Shown here in pieces: positions 49,285 to 56,747 of a stretch of DNA of 64,000 nt. The first letter of the stretch is position 1, and each line of letters begins with the position of its first letter. A model generated the notes under the pieces. It saw nothing but the letters and a program-made list of their open reading frames with translations. It had not been told where the DNA came from and made no database searches. This stretch comes from Lachnospira eligens (GTDB taxonomy: Bacteria; Bacillota; Clostridia; Lachnospirales; Lachnospiraceae): the NCBI RefSeq assembly GCF_009680455.1, contig NZ_WKRD01000006.1, positions 62,001 through 126,000 of the forward strand. Direction: 5' to 3'. A program made the position numbers and the translations under genes.

Positions 49285-50398
49285 AGTTATAAATGTTTTT
49301 TATCATGACAGGCTTGTTGGAACTCTTGCTATGACGAACGAAAGAAAGGCTGCATTTGAATATGCAGATGAATGGCTGGAGAACGGATTTTCAATAAGTC
49401 CGTTTTCATTGCCCCTTGAAAAGAAAGTATGTGTCCCTGTTAAAGAATATTTTAATGGCTTATGGGGAGTATTTGCAGACAGTCTGCCTGATGCATGGGG
49501 ACAGCTGCTGCTTGACAGGATGTTAAAAGAAAAGGGATGTAATATAGACAATGTGAGTATGTTGGACAGGCTTGCAATTGTTGGAGAATCAGGAATGGGA
49601 GCATTAACATACAGACCGGAATGGGATATGCCAAAGCAGGAAAAACTCAGCAGTCTTGATGAATTATCTGAACAGTGTCAGAAAATTCTTAATACTGAAT
49701 ATTCTGACAAGCTTGATGAATTATACAGGCTTGGTGGAACAAGTGGTGGAGCAAGACCTAAAATTATGACTAAGATAGATGGCGAGGATTGGATTATCAA
49801 GTTTCCTGCTCATGTTGATGGAAAGAATGCGGGGCTGATGGAATACCGATATTCACAGTGTGCAAAGCAGTGTGGAATTGATATGGAAGAGACCAGACTT
49901 TTTCCATCTGATATATGTGATGGATACTTTGGAATTAAAAGATTTGATCGTAAGAATGATTCATTTGGAGAACACAGAATCCATATGCTTACAGCAGCAG
50001 CGCTTCTTGAACTGGATTTCAGGCAGCCCAATATGGATTATCACCAACTTATGAAATTAACAAAAATATTAACAAGGGACAATAAGCATGATATAGAGAA
50101 TATGTACCGACGAATGTGTTTTAATGTGTTTGCACATAACAGAGATGACCATTCAAAGAATTTTACATTTATATATGATGAAAATAATGATGGCTGGAGA
50201 CTGAGCCCGGCATATGACCTGACTTATAGTACGACATATTATGGAGAACATACTACTACAGTAGACGGCAATGGAAGAAATCCAGGAATTAAGGAGCTGG
50301 CTGCTGTTGGAACAGCAGCTGGAATGGAAAAAGATATATGCACTGAGGTTGCGTACGACATAGAAAAATGTGTTAAAAACGAGCTGGATGGTAATTAA
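49271..50398 (+). CDS. hipA: HipA-family serine/threonine kinase toxin
   Basis: 375 residues. The N-terminal HipA_N couple domain (VINVFYHDRLVGTLAM, then FSLPLEKK) is followed by the kinase core. The glycine-rich loop is LGGTSGGARPK, the ATP-anchoring part is WIIKFPAH, the catalytic loop FNVFAHNRDDHSKNF has the Asp base, and the metal motif is LSPAYDLT. E. coli HipA phosphorylates glutamyl-tRNA synthetase and induces persistence. In this relative the substrate is not known. It is shorter than E. coli HipA (440). It looks intact. The bidirectional terminator at 50376-50414 overlaps its 3' end. Confidence 0.9.
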   Translation: MKEDRVINVFYHDRLVGTLAMTNERKAAFEYADEWLENGFSISPFSLPLEKKVCVPVKEYFNGLWGVFADSLPDAWGQLLLDRMLKEKGCNIDNVSMLDRLAIVGESGMGALTYRPEWDMPKQEKLSSLDELSEQCQKILNTEYSDKLDELYRLGGTSGGARPKIMTKIDGEDWIIKFPAHVDGKNAGLMEYRYSQCAKQCGIDMEETRLFPSDICDGYFGIKRFDRKNDSFGEHRIHMLTAAALLELDFRQPNMDYHQLMKLTKILTRDNKHDIENMYRRMCFNVFAHNRDDHSKNFTFIYDENNDGWRLSPAYDLTYSTTYYGEHTTTVDGNGRNPGIKELAAVGTAAGMEKDICTEVAYDIEKCVKNELDGN

Positions 50399-50414
50399 AC
50401 GTCCAGCTCGTTTT
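50376..50414. terminator. Bidirectional terminator between hipA and bile salt hydrolase gene
   Basis: A perfect 13-bp stem (50376-50388 with 50402-50414), AAAA on the left and TTTT on the right. The left arm is the last coding segment of hipA. Confidence 0.85.
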
Positions 50415-50426
50415 GTCAGGTATATA

Positions 50427-51422
50427 TTAATTAACAGCCCTTATCTCGCCATCAGTAATAAGTGGATAGCGAACCAGCTTATCACCGTCAAGGTTCTCCT
50501 TATGCATATCAACAGCACATATCTGATGGTTGTCATATGCTGTGTAATAATAGATGCCTTTAGTTGTATTGCAGCAGCAGGTATATATTGTTATCTCATA
50601 TTTGTCATCGTCTAGCTGGCAGCAGCCACGCTGCTGGTCTACGCTGCCTAATATATGAAAGAACTGGCTTACGCTTGATTTTTCATCGTCACCTGAAACA
50701 GAATTCATCTTAGTAAAAGCAACTTTTACGAATCTTGACTGAGATGACAGATCCCCAGGAAGTCCGAGTGCACCCATACCACGGCTGTATCTGTTGAATT
50801 CGAGCTTGTCCGAGAAATTGCTCTCAGGCTGTTTTGTAGATAATCCCATGTAATTGTTAAGATTAAACATCTGTATGTTAAATGGCGGATTATTAGTAAG
50901 CACGCCAACAGGGTTATCATATATATGAAGTCCGTCTGACATGGATTCAACAGTTATGCAGCTTTCCTTGTCAGCGATAATCCAGTGAAGATTAGCACAT
51001 GGAAACATTTCATTAAACTGAGTGTTGGTAAGATTAATAAATTTAAGTCTTTTTTTAGCTTCATCAACTGTCGCACACTGTGATAATATCCACGGAATGA
51101 ATTCGAATACGGCAACATTTTCAATATTACTCTCTCCGTTAAGACCTTTTAGGTCCGGTTCGCTGTAAGCTGCATTGCCAACAAAGTTAAGACCGGCCAT
51201 GCCAAGCCCTTTTTCGTTAAATGCTTCATAATATAAAGGATAATCGTCAGCCACATGTGCCATTCCAATCATCGCATAGTGGTTATTCCTGACGCCCATA
51301 AATCTGAAATTAATAGGATAATTTCTAGGTGTGACAGTTACCTCATCACCATAAGAAAATTCATAATCTAGTGTTCTTCCCATATAGAAATCTTTAGTTT
51401 TATAAGTAGCTGCTGTACACAT
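50427..51422 (-). CDS. bsh: Bile salt hydrolase / penicillin V acylase family (choloylglycine hydrolase)
   Basis: A 331-residue N-terminal-nucleophile hydrolase. Cys2 becomes the catalytic nucleophile after methionine removal (MCTAATY). R16 and D19 (GRTLDY), N79 (GLNF), N177 (LTNNPPF) and the Arg of SSQSRFVKVAF match the conserved active-site residues. It is cytoplasmic, with no signal. In gut bacteria such enzymes deconjugate taurine or glycine from bile acids. Loop composition (NEKGLGMAGLNF, ALGLPGDLSSQSR) fits bile salt hydrolases better than penicillin acylases. GGAGGGCTT precedes the ATG on the minus strand. It is divergent from the permease operon. Confidence 0.9.
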   Translation of the reverse strand: MCTAATYKTKDFYMGRTLDYEFSYGDEVTVTPRNYPINFRFMGVRNNHYAMIGMAHVADDYPLYYEAFNEKGLGMAGLNFVGNAAYSEPDLKGLNGESNIENVAVFEFIPWILSQCATVDEAKKRLKFINLTNTQFNEMFPCANLHWIIADKESCITVESMSDGLHIYDNPVGVLTNNPPFNIQMFNLNNYMGLSTKQPESNFSDKLEFNRYSRGMGALGLPGDLSSQSRFVKVAFTKMNSVSGDDEKSSVSQFFHILGSVDQQRGCCQLDDDKYEITIYTCCCNTTKGIYYYTAYDNHQICAVDMHKENLDGDKLVRYPLITDGEIRAVN

Positions 51423-51560
51423 AAGCCCTCCTGTATGTCTTGGATTATAGTAATATTCTGATTATTTATTAAGAAATAATACATTACAGTTCTTTTTTTT
51501 ACAATACAATTTCATGAAAACACTGTAGTATCCATATCATAAACTTAATAAATCAAAGAC

Positions 51561-51600
51561 AAAGGCGTCGTACATCTAGTGTGCGGCGCCTTTATTGTTT
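51561..51600 (+). terminator. Leader terminator/attenuator ahead of the amino-acid permease gene
   Basis: AAAGGCGTCG...GCGGCGCCTTT hairpin (51561-51570 with 51582-51593, one mismatch and a wobble), followed by TATTGTTTATTTTG. It reads as an intrinsic terminator in the plus direction. No plus-strand gene lies between here and the divergent bile salt hydrolase start, so it can only act on the permease leader. It ends about 50 bases before the permease start. Confidence 0.6.
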
Positions 51601-51646
51601 ATTTTGTTAATAATTAATCATGCAAAAAAGGAAGGGAGCTGGTTTT

Positions 51647-53095
51647 ATGAAGAAAAAGTTAGGATTAGGAAGTGGCGTGGCAATATGTGTAGGACTTATT
51701 GTTGCCACAAGCTGTCTTGTTTCTTTGGGAACAGGAATGGGTTCGATAGGCCGATGGTTTATCATTCCGCTATTTGCAGTAATGGTGCTGAACTGGTTTA
51801 TTGGCATATCATTTGCAGAACTGAATGGACTTATGCCAAGAGTTCAGGGAGGTACAGGACAGTATCTTCTGGCTGGTATGGGACCACTTCCATCATTAAT
51901 TGGTAATCTGTCAGCCTATGTAATTACAGAAATATTAAGCATGACAGCAGAGATTACACTTTGCGGACTTGTTTTAAAAGGTCTGTTTCTGCCACATGTA
52001 GATAACAGGATAATATCAATTATAATAATGGCTTTGTTTCTCGTGGTTAATCTTTTTGGTGTAGATATATTTTCAAAGGTACAGAACATAGTAGTATTCC
52101 TGCTTATCGGTTCAATGGTTCTTATTGGATTAATAGGTGTATGTAAATTAGGAATAAGCTCAAATGTTGTTGATTATGCAGCAAATGCACCAACATTTGA
52201 ACAGATAGGCGGATTTAAGGGACTTTGCTCATATGCCGCACTTGCATTCTGGCTGTTTATAGGTGTTGAGTTTATTATTCCGGTAGCAAAGGATTTGAAG
52301 AATCCAAGAAGAGATGTACTTCTTTCTATGACAATAGGTCTGGTTTTACTGTTTTTTGTACAGAGCATTCTTGGTATAGGAATGACTAACTATGTAAGCC
52401 TTGATATTCTTGCCAATGACCCTGCAGGTACTCCTCATATGACATATGCTACGAACCTTTTAGGCAATGCAGGACGTATATGGATGGGAATTATAACCAT
52501 ACTTGCAGCAGCTTCGACAATTAATACAGTATATGCCTCTGTTTCAAGAATTGTACAGGGTATGGGCGAGGAAGGCATGATGCCATCTGTATTTGCTAAG
52601 ACAAACAAGAGAGGTGCAGCATGGGTCGGACTTGTAGTGCTATTTGTATTCGTTGCAGGAATAATTGCTTCAGGACTTGGAGCAACAGAGGGCGTAAGTT
52701 TTCTGTTATTGTCAGGTTCATGCTTCTGGTTATTAACATACTGCCTTGTACATGTAACAGTGCTTATACTCAGAAAGAGAAATCCTGAATATCCAAGAAA
52801 GAAGTGGCTTACATTAGGCGGAATACCTCAGATAATAGGTATTCTTGGAAATGTATACATGATATGGAATATATCAACAGGAGAAACCAGAATTAAGATA
52901 TTTGAGTTGTGTGGAGTTTTATTTGCTGGACTTGTAGTTTATTCAATAATCTGGGTATGTGGAGTTATGAAAGCAAGCCCATTCCAGCCGGTACCGGTTG
53001 AAGTGATAAATGATGCTTCTGTCAAGTTCAATGAACTTGTAAAGAAGGAAAATGAAGAAAAGGCACTTGTAGGTGCAGAAGGAGAGGTAAACTAA
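51647..53095 (+). CDS. APC-superfamily amino-acid permease
   Basis: 482 residues, about 12 membrane segments. The start ATG 51647 follows GGAAGGGAG. The first helix motif GLGSGVAICVGLIVATSCLVSLGTGMGSIG and PRVQGGTGQYLLAGMGPLPS are characteristic of APC/AGT-type transporters with the unwound helix 1. A charged C-terminal tail follows. It sits one base before the Rid-like gene, so it belongs to an operon with that and a cyclodeaminase-like enzyme. The substrate is probably an amino acid or amine used by them, which is inference. Confidence 0.88.
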   Translation: MKKKLGLGSGVAICVGLIVATSCLVSLGTGMGSIGRWFIIPLFAVMVLNWFIGISFAELNGLMPRVQGGTGQYLLAGMGPLPSLIGNLSAYVITEILSMTAEITLCGLVLKGLFLPHVDNRIISIIIMALFLVVNLFGVDIFSKVQNIVVFLLIGSMVLIGLIGVCKLGISSNVVDYAANAPTFEQIGGFKGLCSYAALAFWLFIGVEFIIPVAKDLKNPRRDVLLSMTIGLVLLFFVQSILGIGMTNYVSLDILANDPAGTPHMTYATNLLGNAGRIWMGIITILAAASTINTVYASVSRIVQGMGEEGMMPSVFAKTNKRGAAWVGLVVLFVFVAGIIASGLGATEGVSFLLLSGSCFWLLTYCLVHVTVLILRKRNPEYPRKKWLTLGGIPQIIGILGNVYMIWNISTGETRIKIFELCGVLFAGLVVYSIIWVCGVMKASPFQPVPVEVINDASVKFNELVKKENEEKALVGAEGEVN

Positions 53096-53494
53096 ATGGC
53101 AGAGAAGAGAGTAAATTATTCATCAGGAGCTCCATTAGAAGAAAAAGTAGGATACAGCAGAATGGTAAAGGTTGGTGACCATATATATGTTGGTGGAACA
53201 ACGTCGGTACAGCCAGATGGTACAGTGTATGGGGAAAATGCCTATGAGCAGACCAGATATGTACTTGAGAAGCAGGTAAAGCTTATTGAACAGGCTGGTG
53301 CAGGTGTTGGAGATGTTATTAAAGTAGATGTGTTTGCTGTAGATATGAAAATGTGTGCAGATATATCAAGGGCATATTCAGAGATATTTCATGATATCAG
53401 GCCATTATGTACAGTGGTTGGAACACCTGCACTTAACAGACCGACACAGTTCGTGGAGATAATGATGGAAGCAGTTATAGGCTGTGGATTATAG
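53096..53494 (+). CDS. Rid (YjgF/YER057c/UK114) family protein without the canonical Arg105
   Basis: 132 residues, starting right after the permease stop. It has the family fold and NAYEQTRYVLEKQVKLIEQAG and VFAVDMKMCADISRAYSEIF. RidA deaminates reactive enamine/imine intermediates with R105 in the motif PARTxV. Here the motif reads IRPLCTVVGTPAL, with cysteine at position 105, so the classical 2-aminoacrylate deaminase activity is not expected. The end RPTQFVEIMMEAV keeps the usual Glu. It belongs to the Rid subgroups found in degradative operons. It lies next to an imine-forming enzyme type (ornithine cyclodeaminase family), which fits a role on an imine. Confidence 0.85.
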   Translation: MAEKRVNYSSGAPLEEKVGYSRMVKVGDHIYVGGTTSVQPDGTVYGENAYEQTRYVLEKQVKLIEQAGAGVGDVIKVDVFAVDMKMCADISRAYSEIFHDIRPLCTVVGTPALNRPTQFVEIMMEAVIGCGL

Positions 53495-53507
53495 AGGAGG
53501 AATTATT

Positions 53508-54641
53508 ATGTATCCAGAAGTTGATTTTTTATATCTTAATGAACAGGAAATGATAAAGGCTGGCGTAAAGAATATGCCTAAATGCATAGATACAATGGAA
53601 GACGTTCTTAAATGTCTTACAAAGGGTGATTTCGTAATGGGAGGTGAAAACCATAATTCTCATGGCTGTATGGTAACATTCCCGAATGAATCTCCTTTTC
53701 CGAATATGCCAAAGAATGTAGGAGAAGATAGAAGATTTATGGCAATGCCGGCATATATAGGAGGACCATTTGATATGGCTGGTATGAAATGGTATGGTTC
53801 TAATACAGCTAATAAGGAAATAGGTCTGCCAAGGTCAATACTTATGGTTATGCTTAATGACAAGACAACCGGTGCACCGGTGTGTCTGATGAGCGGTAAT
53901 CTTCTGAGCGCTTACAGGACTGGTGCAATTCCTGGTGTAGGGTTAAGACATCTTGCGCCAAAGGGTGCTAAGACGGGAGCAATATATGGTCCTGGTGTAA
54001 TGGGAAAAACAAGCCTTGATGCATTTATGGCAACATGCCCAGAGCTTGATACACTTAAGGTAAAAGGTAGAGGAAAGAAATCATTAGACAGTTTCCTTGA
54101 ATATGTCAAAGCTACATATCCACAGCTTACAACTGTAACAGTGGTAGATGATATAGAAACTCTGGTAAGAGACAGTGATGTTATATCATTTGCAGCCACA
54201 GCAGGAACAGATCCGTCAAAATATGCATATGTCAAAGGTGAATGGATAAAGCCGGGAGCGCTTATTGTTGCTCCAAGTGCATTTGATATGGAGACAGATT
54301 TTCTCAAAGAAAAATGTAAGAAGGTAGTTGATAATATAAAGCTTTACGAGGCATGGGCAGAGGAATATCCATATCCGACATTTGGTTCAATTAACATAAT
54401 AGGTGCAAAGTTTACAGATATGTGCCATGATGGAATTATAAGTAAAAGTGATATTACTGATATGGGAGATATATTGCTTGGCAATGCATCAGGAAGAGAC
54501 AGTGATGATCAGATAATTATATATTCTGTTGGAGGAATGCCTGTAGAAGATGTTGCCTGGGGTAAGGTGTGTTATGAAAATGCTGTGAAAATGGGACTCG
54601 GAACGAAGCTTAACCTATGGAACAAGCCTGATATGTGTTAA
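53508..54641 (+). CDS. Ornithine cyclodeaminase / mu-crystallin family protein
   Basis: 377 residues from ATG 53508 (GAGGAGGA site). The Rossmann part has GAIPGVGLRHLAPKGAKTGA and IYGPGVMGKTSLDAF. It includes RTGAIPG, a family substrate/NAD segment, and FAATAGTDPSKYAYVKGEWI. Members deaminate ornithine to proline or reduce imines and ketimines with NAD(P)H. Some databases label near relatives in gut Firmicutes as tyramine oxidase subunit B. I recall this label but cannot confirm it. Genes for permease, Rid and this protein form a transcript ended by a terminator at 54682. Confidence 0.85.
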   Translation: MYPEVDFLYLNEQEMIKAGVKNMPKCIDTMEDVLKCLTKGDFVMGGENHNSHGCMVTFPNESPFPNMPKNVGEDRRFMAMPAYIGGPFDMAGMKWYGSNTANKEIGLPRSILMVMLNDKTTGAPVCLMSGNLLSAYRTGAIPGVGLRHLAPKGAKTGAIYGPGVMGKTSLDAFMATCPELDTLKVKGRGKKSLDSFLEYVKATYPQLTTVTVVDDIETLVRDSDVISFAATAGTDPSKYAYVKGEWIKPGALIVAPSAFDMETDFLKEKCKKVVDNIKLYEAWAEEYPYPTFGSINIIGAKFTDMCHDGIISKSDITDMGDILLGNASGRDSDDQIIIYSVGGMPVEDVAWGKVCYENAVKMGLGTKLNLWNKPDMC

Positions 54642-54681
54642 AAGAATATGAAATACATGTATATACTGTAAATATAAAAAG

Positions 54682-54723
54682 ACCTGTATGGCTGCAAATA
54701 GAGCATTCCATGCAGGTTTTTTA
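54682..54723 (+). terminator. Intrinsic terminator after the cyclodeaminase operon
   Basis: A 10-bp stem, ACCTGTATGG (54682-54691) with CCATGCAGGT (54708-54717), then six T residues. Confidence 0.85.
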
Positions 54724-54813
54724 TTGATTTCTCCTCCTATTCGACATAATTCGACATGCATACGTTGTATTATCTATATAAAACATAAGGGTAAAGTCTT
54801 TTTGGAGGATAGA

Positions 54814-56730
54814 ATGAAACGGATAATATGTGTTTTACTGGTAACAGTATTGATTGTAAGTATGCTGTTGTCATGTAGTATACCATTAAGAAACAGTGGA
54901 GAAGAAAAACAGAGAATAGTTGTACAGCTTGACCAGGATTACTGGCTTGCTAGTGTAGGAAAAATGTTGAAAGAACATTTTCCGGATGTTGAATTTGATT
55001 TTGTCATAAGCAGGGGAGGAGCACAGTATCTTAATGATGCAGCGCTTAATGATGATCTTGCGGATATAATAATAGATGCATCATCATGGACACAGACGTC
55101 TTCGTCTGATGATGATTATGATATTAATCCCAGGGATTATCTATATGATTTTTCATGTACAGATATTACAAACATGTTTTATAAGGTATATCTTGATGGA
55201 TTTACCAATGAAGATGGTTCTGTGAACTGGCTTCCTGGTGCTGCGAGCGTGGAGGGGATACTTGCCAATACAGCAGTTTTTGAGAAATATGGAATAGAGC
55301 TGCCTCATGATTATGTAACATTTGTTGAAGCATGTAATAAGTTCAGTGAATATGGGATAAGAGGGTTTGCAACAGATTATAAATATGATTATACAGATTC
55401 ATATATGTTACAGGCGTGGTCTATTCCATTGTTACAAAGTACAGAAGGGCGCATCTGGCGTTATGAAGCAATGGATGGAAAAATAGATTACATACCGGAT
55501 GAACTGGGTGTGAAGTTGTTCTCGAGACTTGGACAGGTTTTGAAAAATACTGATGCACAGGCAGATGACACAAAAAGAGGATATTCAAGTATATTCCAGG
55601 ATTTTGTGTCCGGGAAGATTGCAATGATACGCCAGAGCACTAATATTGCAGAGTATCAGGATGAGGGAATGAATAATCTCATTCTTTTGCCATATTTTGG
55701 GGAGACAGATAACGATAACTGGTATTTCAGTACACCCGGATATTCAATAGCTATGAATGGAAAACTTAAAGGAGCAGGGAAAAAAGAAGAGCTGGCACTG
55801 GATATAGTAAGATATATGTTTGGCAGTGATGTAATGAATGCAATGGCAGACAGAATACAGTCGGTTGTTGTGTATAATAAAGATGTAAATGTAGATGTGC
55901 AGGACATATTTTCTAACCTGATTCCTTATATTGAAAGTAATCATATGTATACATATATAAGGAATGACAGTGTGTGCCGGGCAAGCTGCGCAGCAGTACA
56001 GAAAATGCTGGCAGGAGATGTGGATGCAAAGCAGGCAGTGAAAGTGTTTAACAATAATTACAATGCGGTAAAAGAAAAATCCCCTGTTATTACCACATTT
56101 GACAGGGAATATCAGTGGAGAATATCAGATACAGGAAGTGAGGCATTTTCAGTGAGAGTTAATACGCTTCGGGAAATATGTAATGTGGATATGCTGATTG
56201 CACCTGCTGCCATGAATGCCGGAGACATCTATGAGGGAAGTTATACAGCAGCACAATTACAGGCACTTATAATGGGAGGAGGAGTGAAATTTTATACGAA
56301 GGATGCAACAGGAGCTGAGATTAAAGATGTTGTGCGGTGCCTTGTGGAAGGCTGTGGACGGGATGACGACCCGATATCATGGGATACGCTGCCGGCATCA
56401 AGCGGATTTACAATGAAGATATCAAGAGATGATAAGGGCAATATGCATCTTGAGGATATTCTGAAAGATGGAAAGTCAGTAGAAGACGAAAAAATATATT
56501 CTTTCTGTTATGTTGACGTTTCTGGTCATACTTTGTTGGAACGTGCATATAATTATGATATGTCAAAGCATGGCGGAGTTCATATGTATAGGGCTGAGGC
56601 AGACATCAGGGAAGGCGAAAAATATGATGGATATATAGCTCATACAACAAATGTAGCACAACAATGGATAAAGTATTTTGCTGATGGAGGCAGACTGGCT
56701 GCACCAGAAGCTTATATACAGAAGAGCTGA
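54814..56730 (+). CDS. Extracellular solute-binding lipoprotein with a C-terminal 5'-nucleotidase-C-like domain
   Basis: 638 residues from ATG 54814 (TTGGAGGAT site). A lipoprotein signal ends SMLLSC at about residue 18. Residues about 30-410 resemble family-1 extracellular solute-binding proteins (VEFDFVISRGGAQYL, then GAASVEGILANTAVFEKYGI, then SIFQDFVSGKIAMIRQSTNI), so it probably binds a sugar or oligosaccharide. From about 460 the sequence resembles the C-terminal domain of 5'-nucleotidases (VDMLIAPAAMNAGDIYEGSY, ALIMGGGVKFYTKDATGAEI). No ABC permease is adjacent, and a hybrid kinase gene starts within 20 bases. It may therefore be a sensing rather than transport protein. Confidence 0.78.
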   Translation: MKRIICVLLVTVLIVSMLLSCSIPLRNSGEEKQRIVVQLDQDYWLASVGKMLKEHFPDVEFDFVISRGGAQYLNDAALNDDLADIIIDASSWTQTSSSDDDYDINPRDYLYDFSCTDITNMFYKVYLDGFTNEDGSVNWLPGAASVEGILANTAVFEKYGIELPHDYVTFVEACNKFSEYGIRGFATDYKYDYTDSYMLQAWSIPLLQSTEGRIWRYEAMDGKIDYIPDELGVKLFSRLGQVLKNTDAQADDTKRGYSSIFQDFVSGKIAMIRQSTNIAEYQDEGMNNLILLPYFGETDNDNWYFSTPGYSIAMNGKLKGAGKKEELALDIVRYMFGSDVMNAMADRIQSVVVYNKDVNVDVQDIFSNLIPYIESNHMYTYIRNDSVCRASCAAVQKMLAGDVDAKQAVKVFNNNYNAVKEKSPVITTFDREYQWRISDTGSEAFSVRVNTLREICNVDMLIAPAAMNAGDIYEGSYTAAQLQALIMGGGVKFYTKDATGAEIKDVVRCLVEGCGRDDDPISWDTLPASSGFTMKISRDDKGNMHLEDILKDGKSVEDEKIYSFCYVDVSGHTLLERAYNYDMSKHGGVHMYRAEADIREGEKYDGYIAHTTNVAQQWIKYFADGGRLAAPEAYIQKS

Positions 56731-56747
56731 TTATCTTGAGAAAGGAA

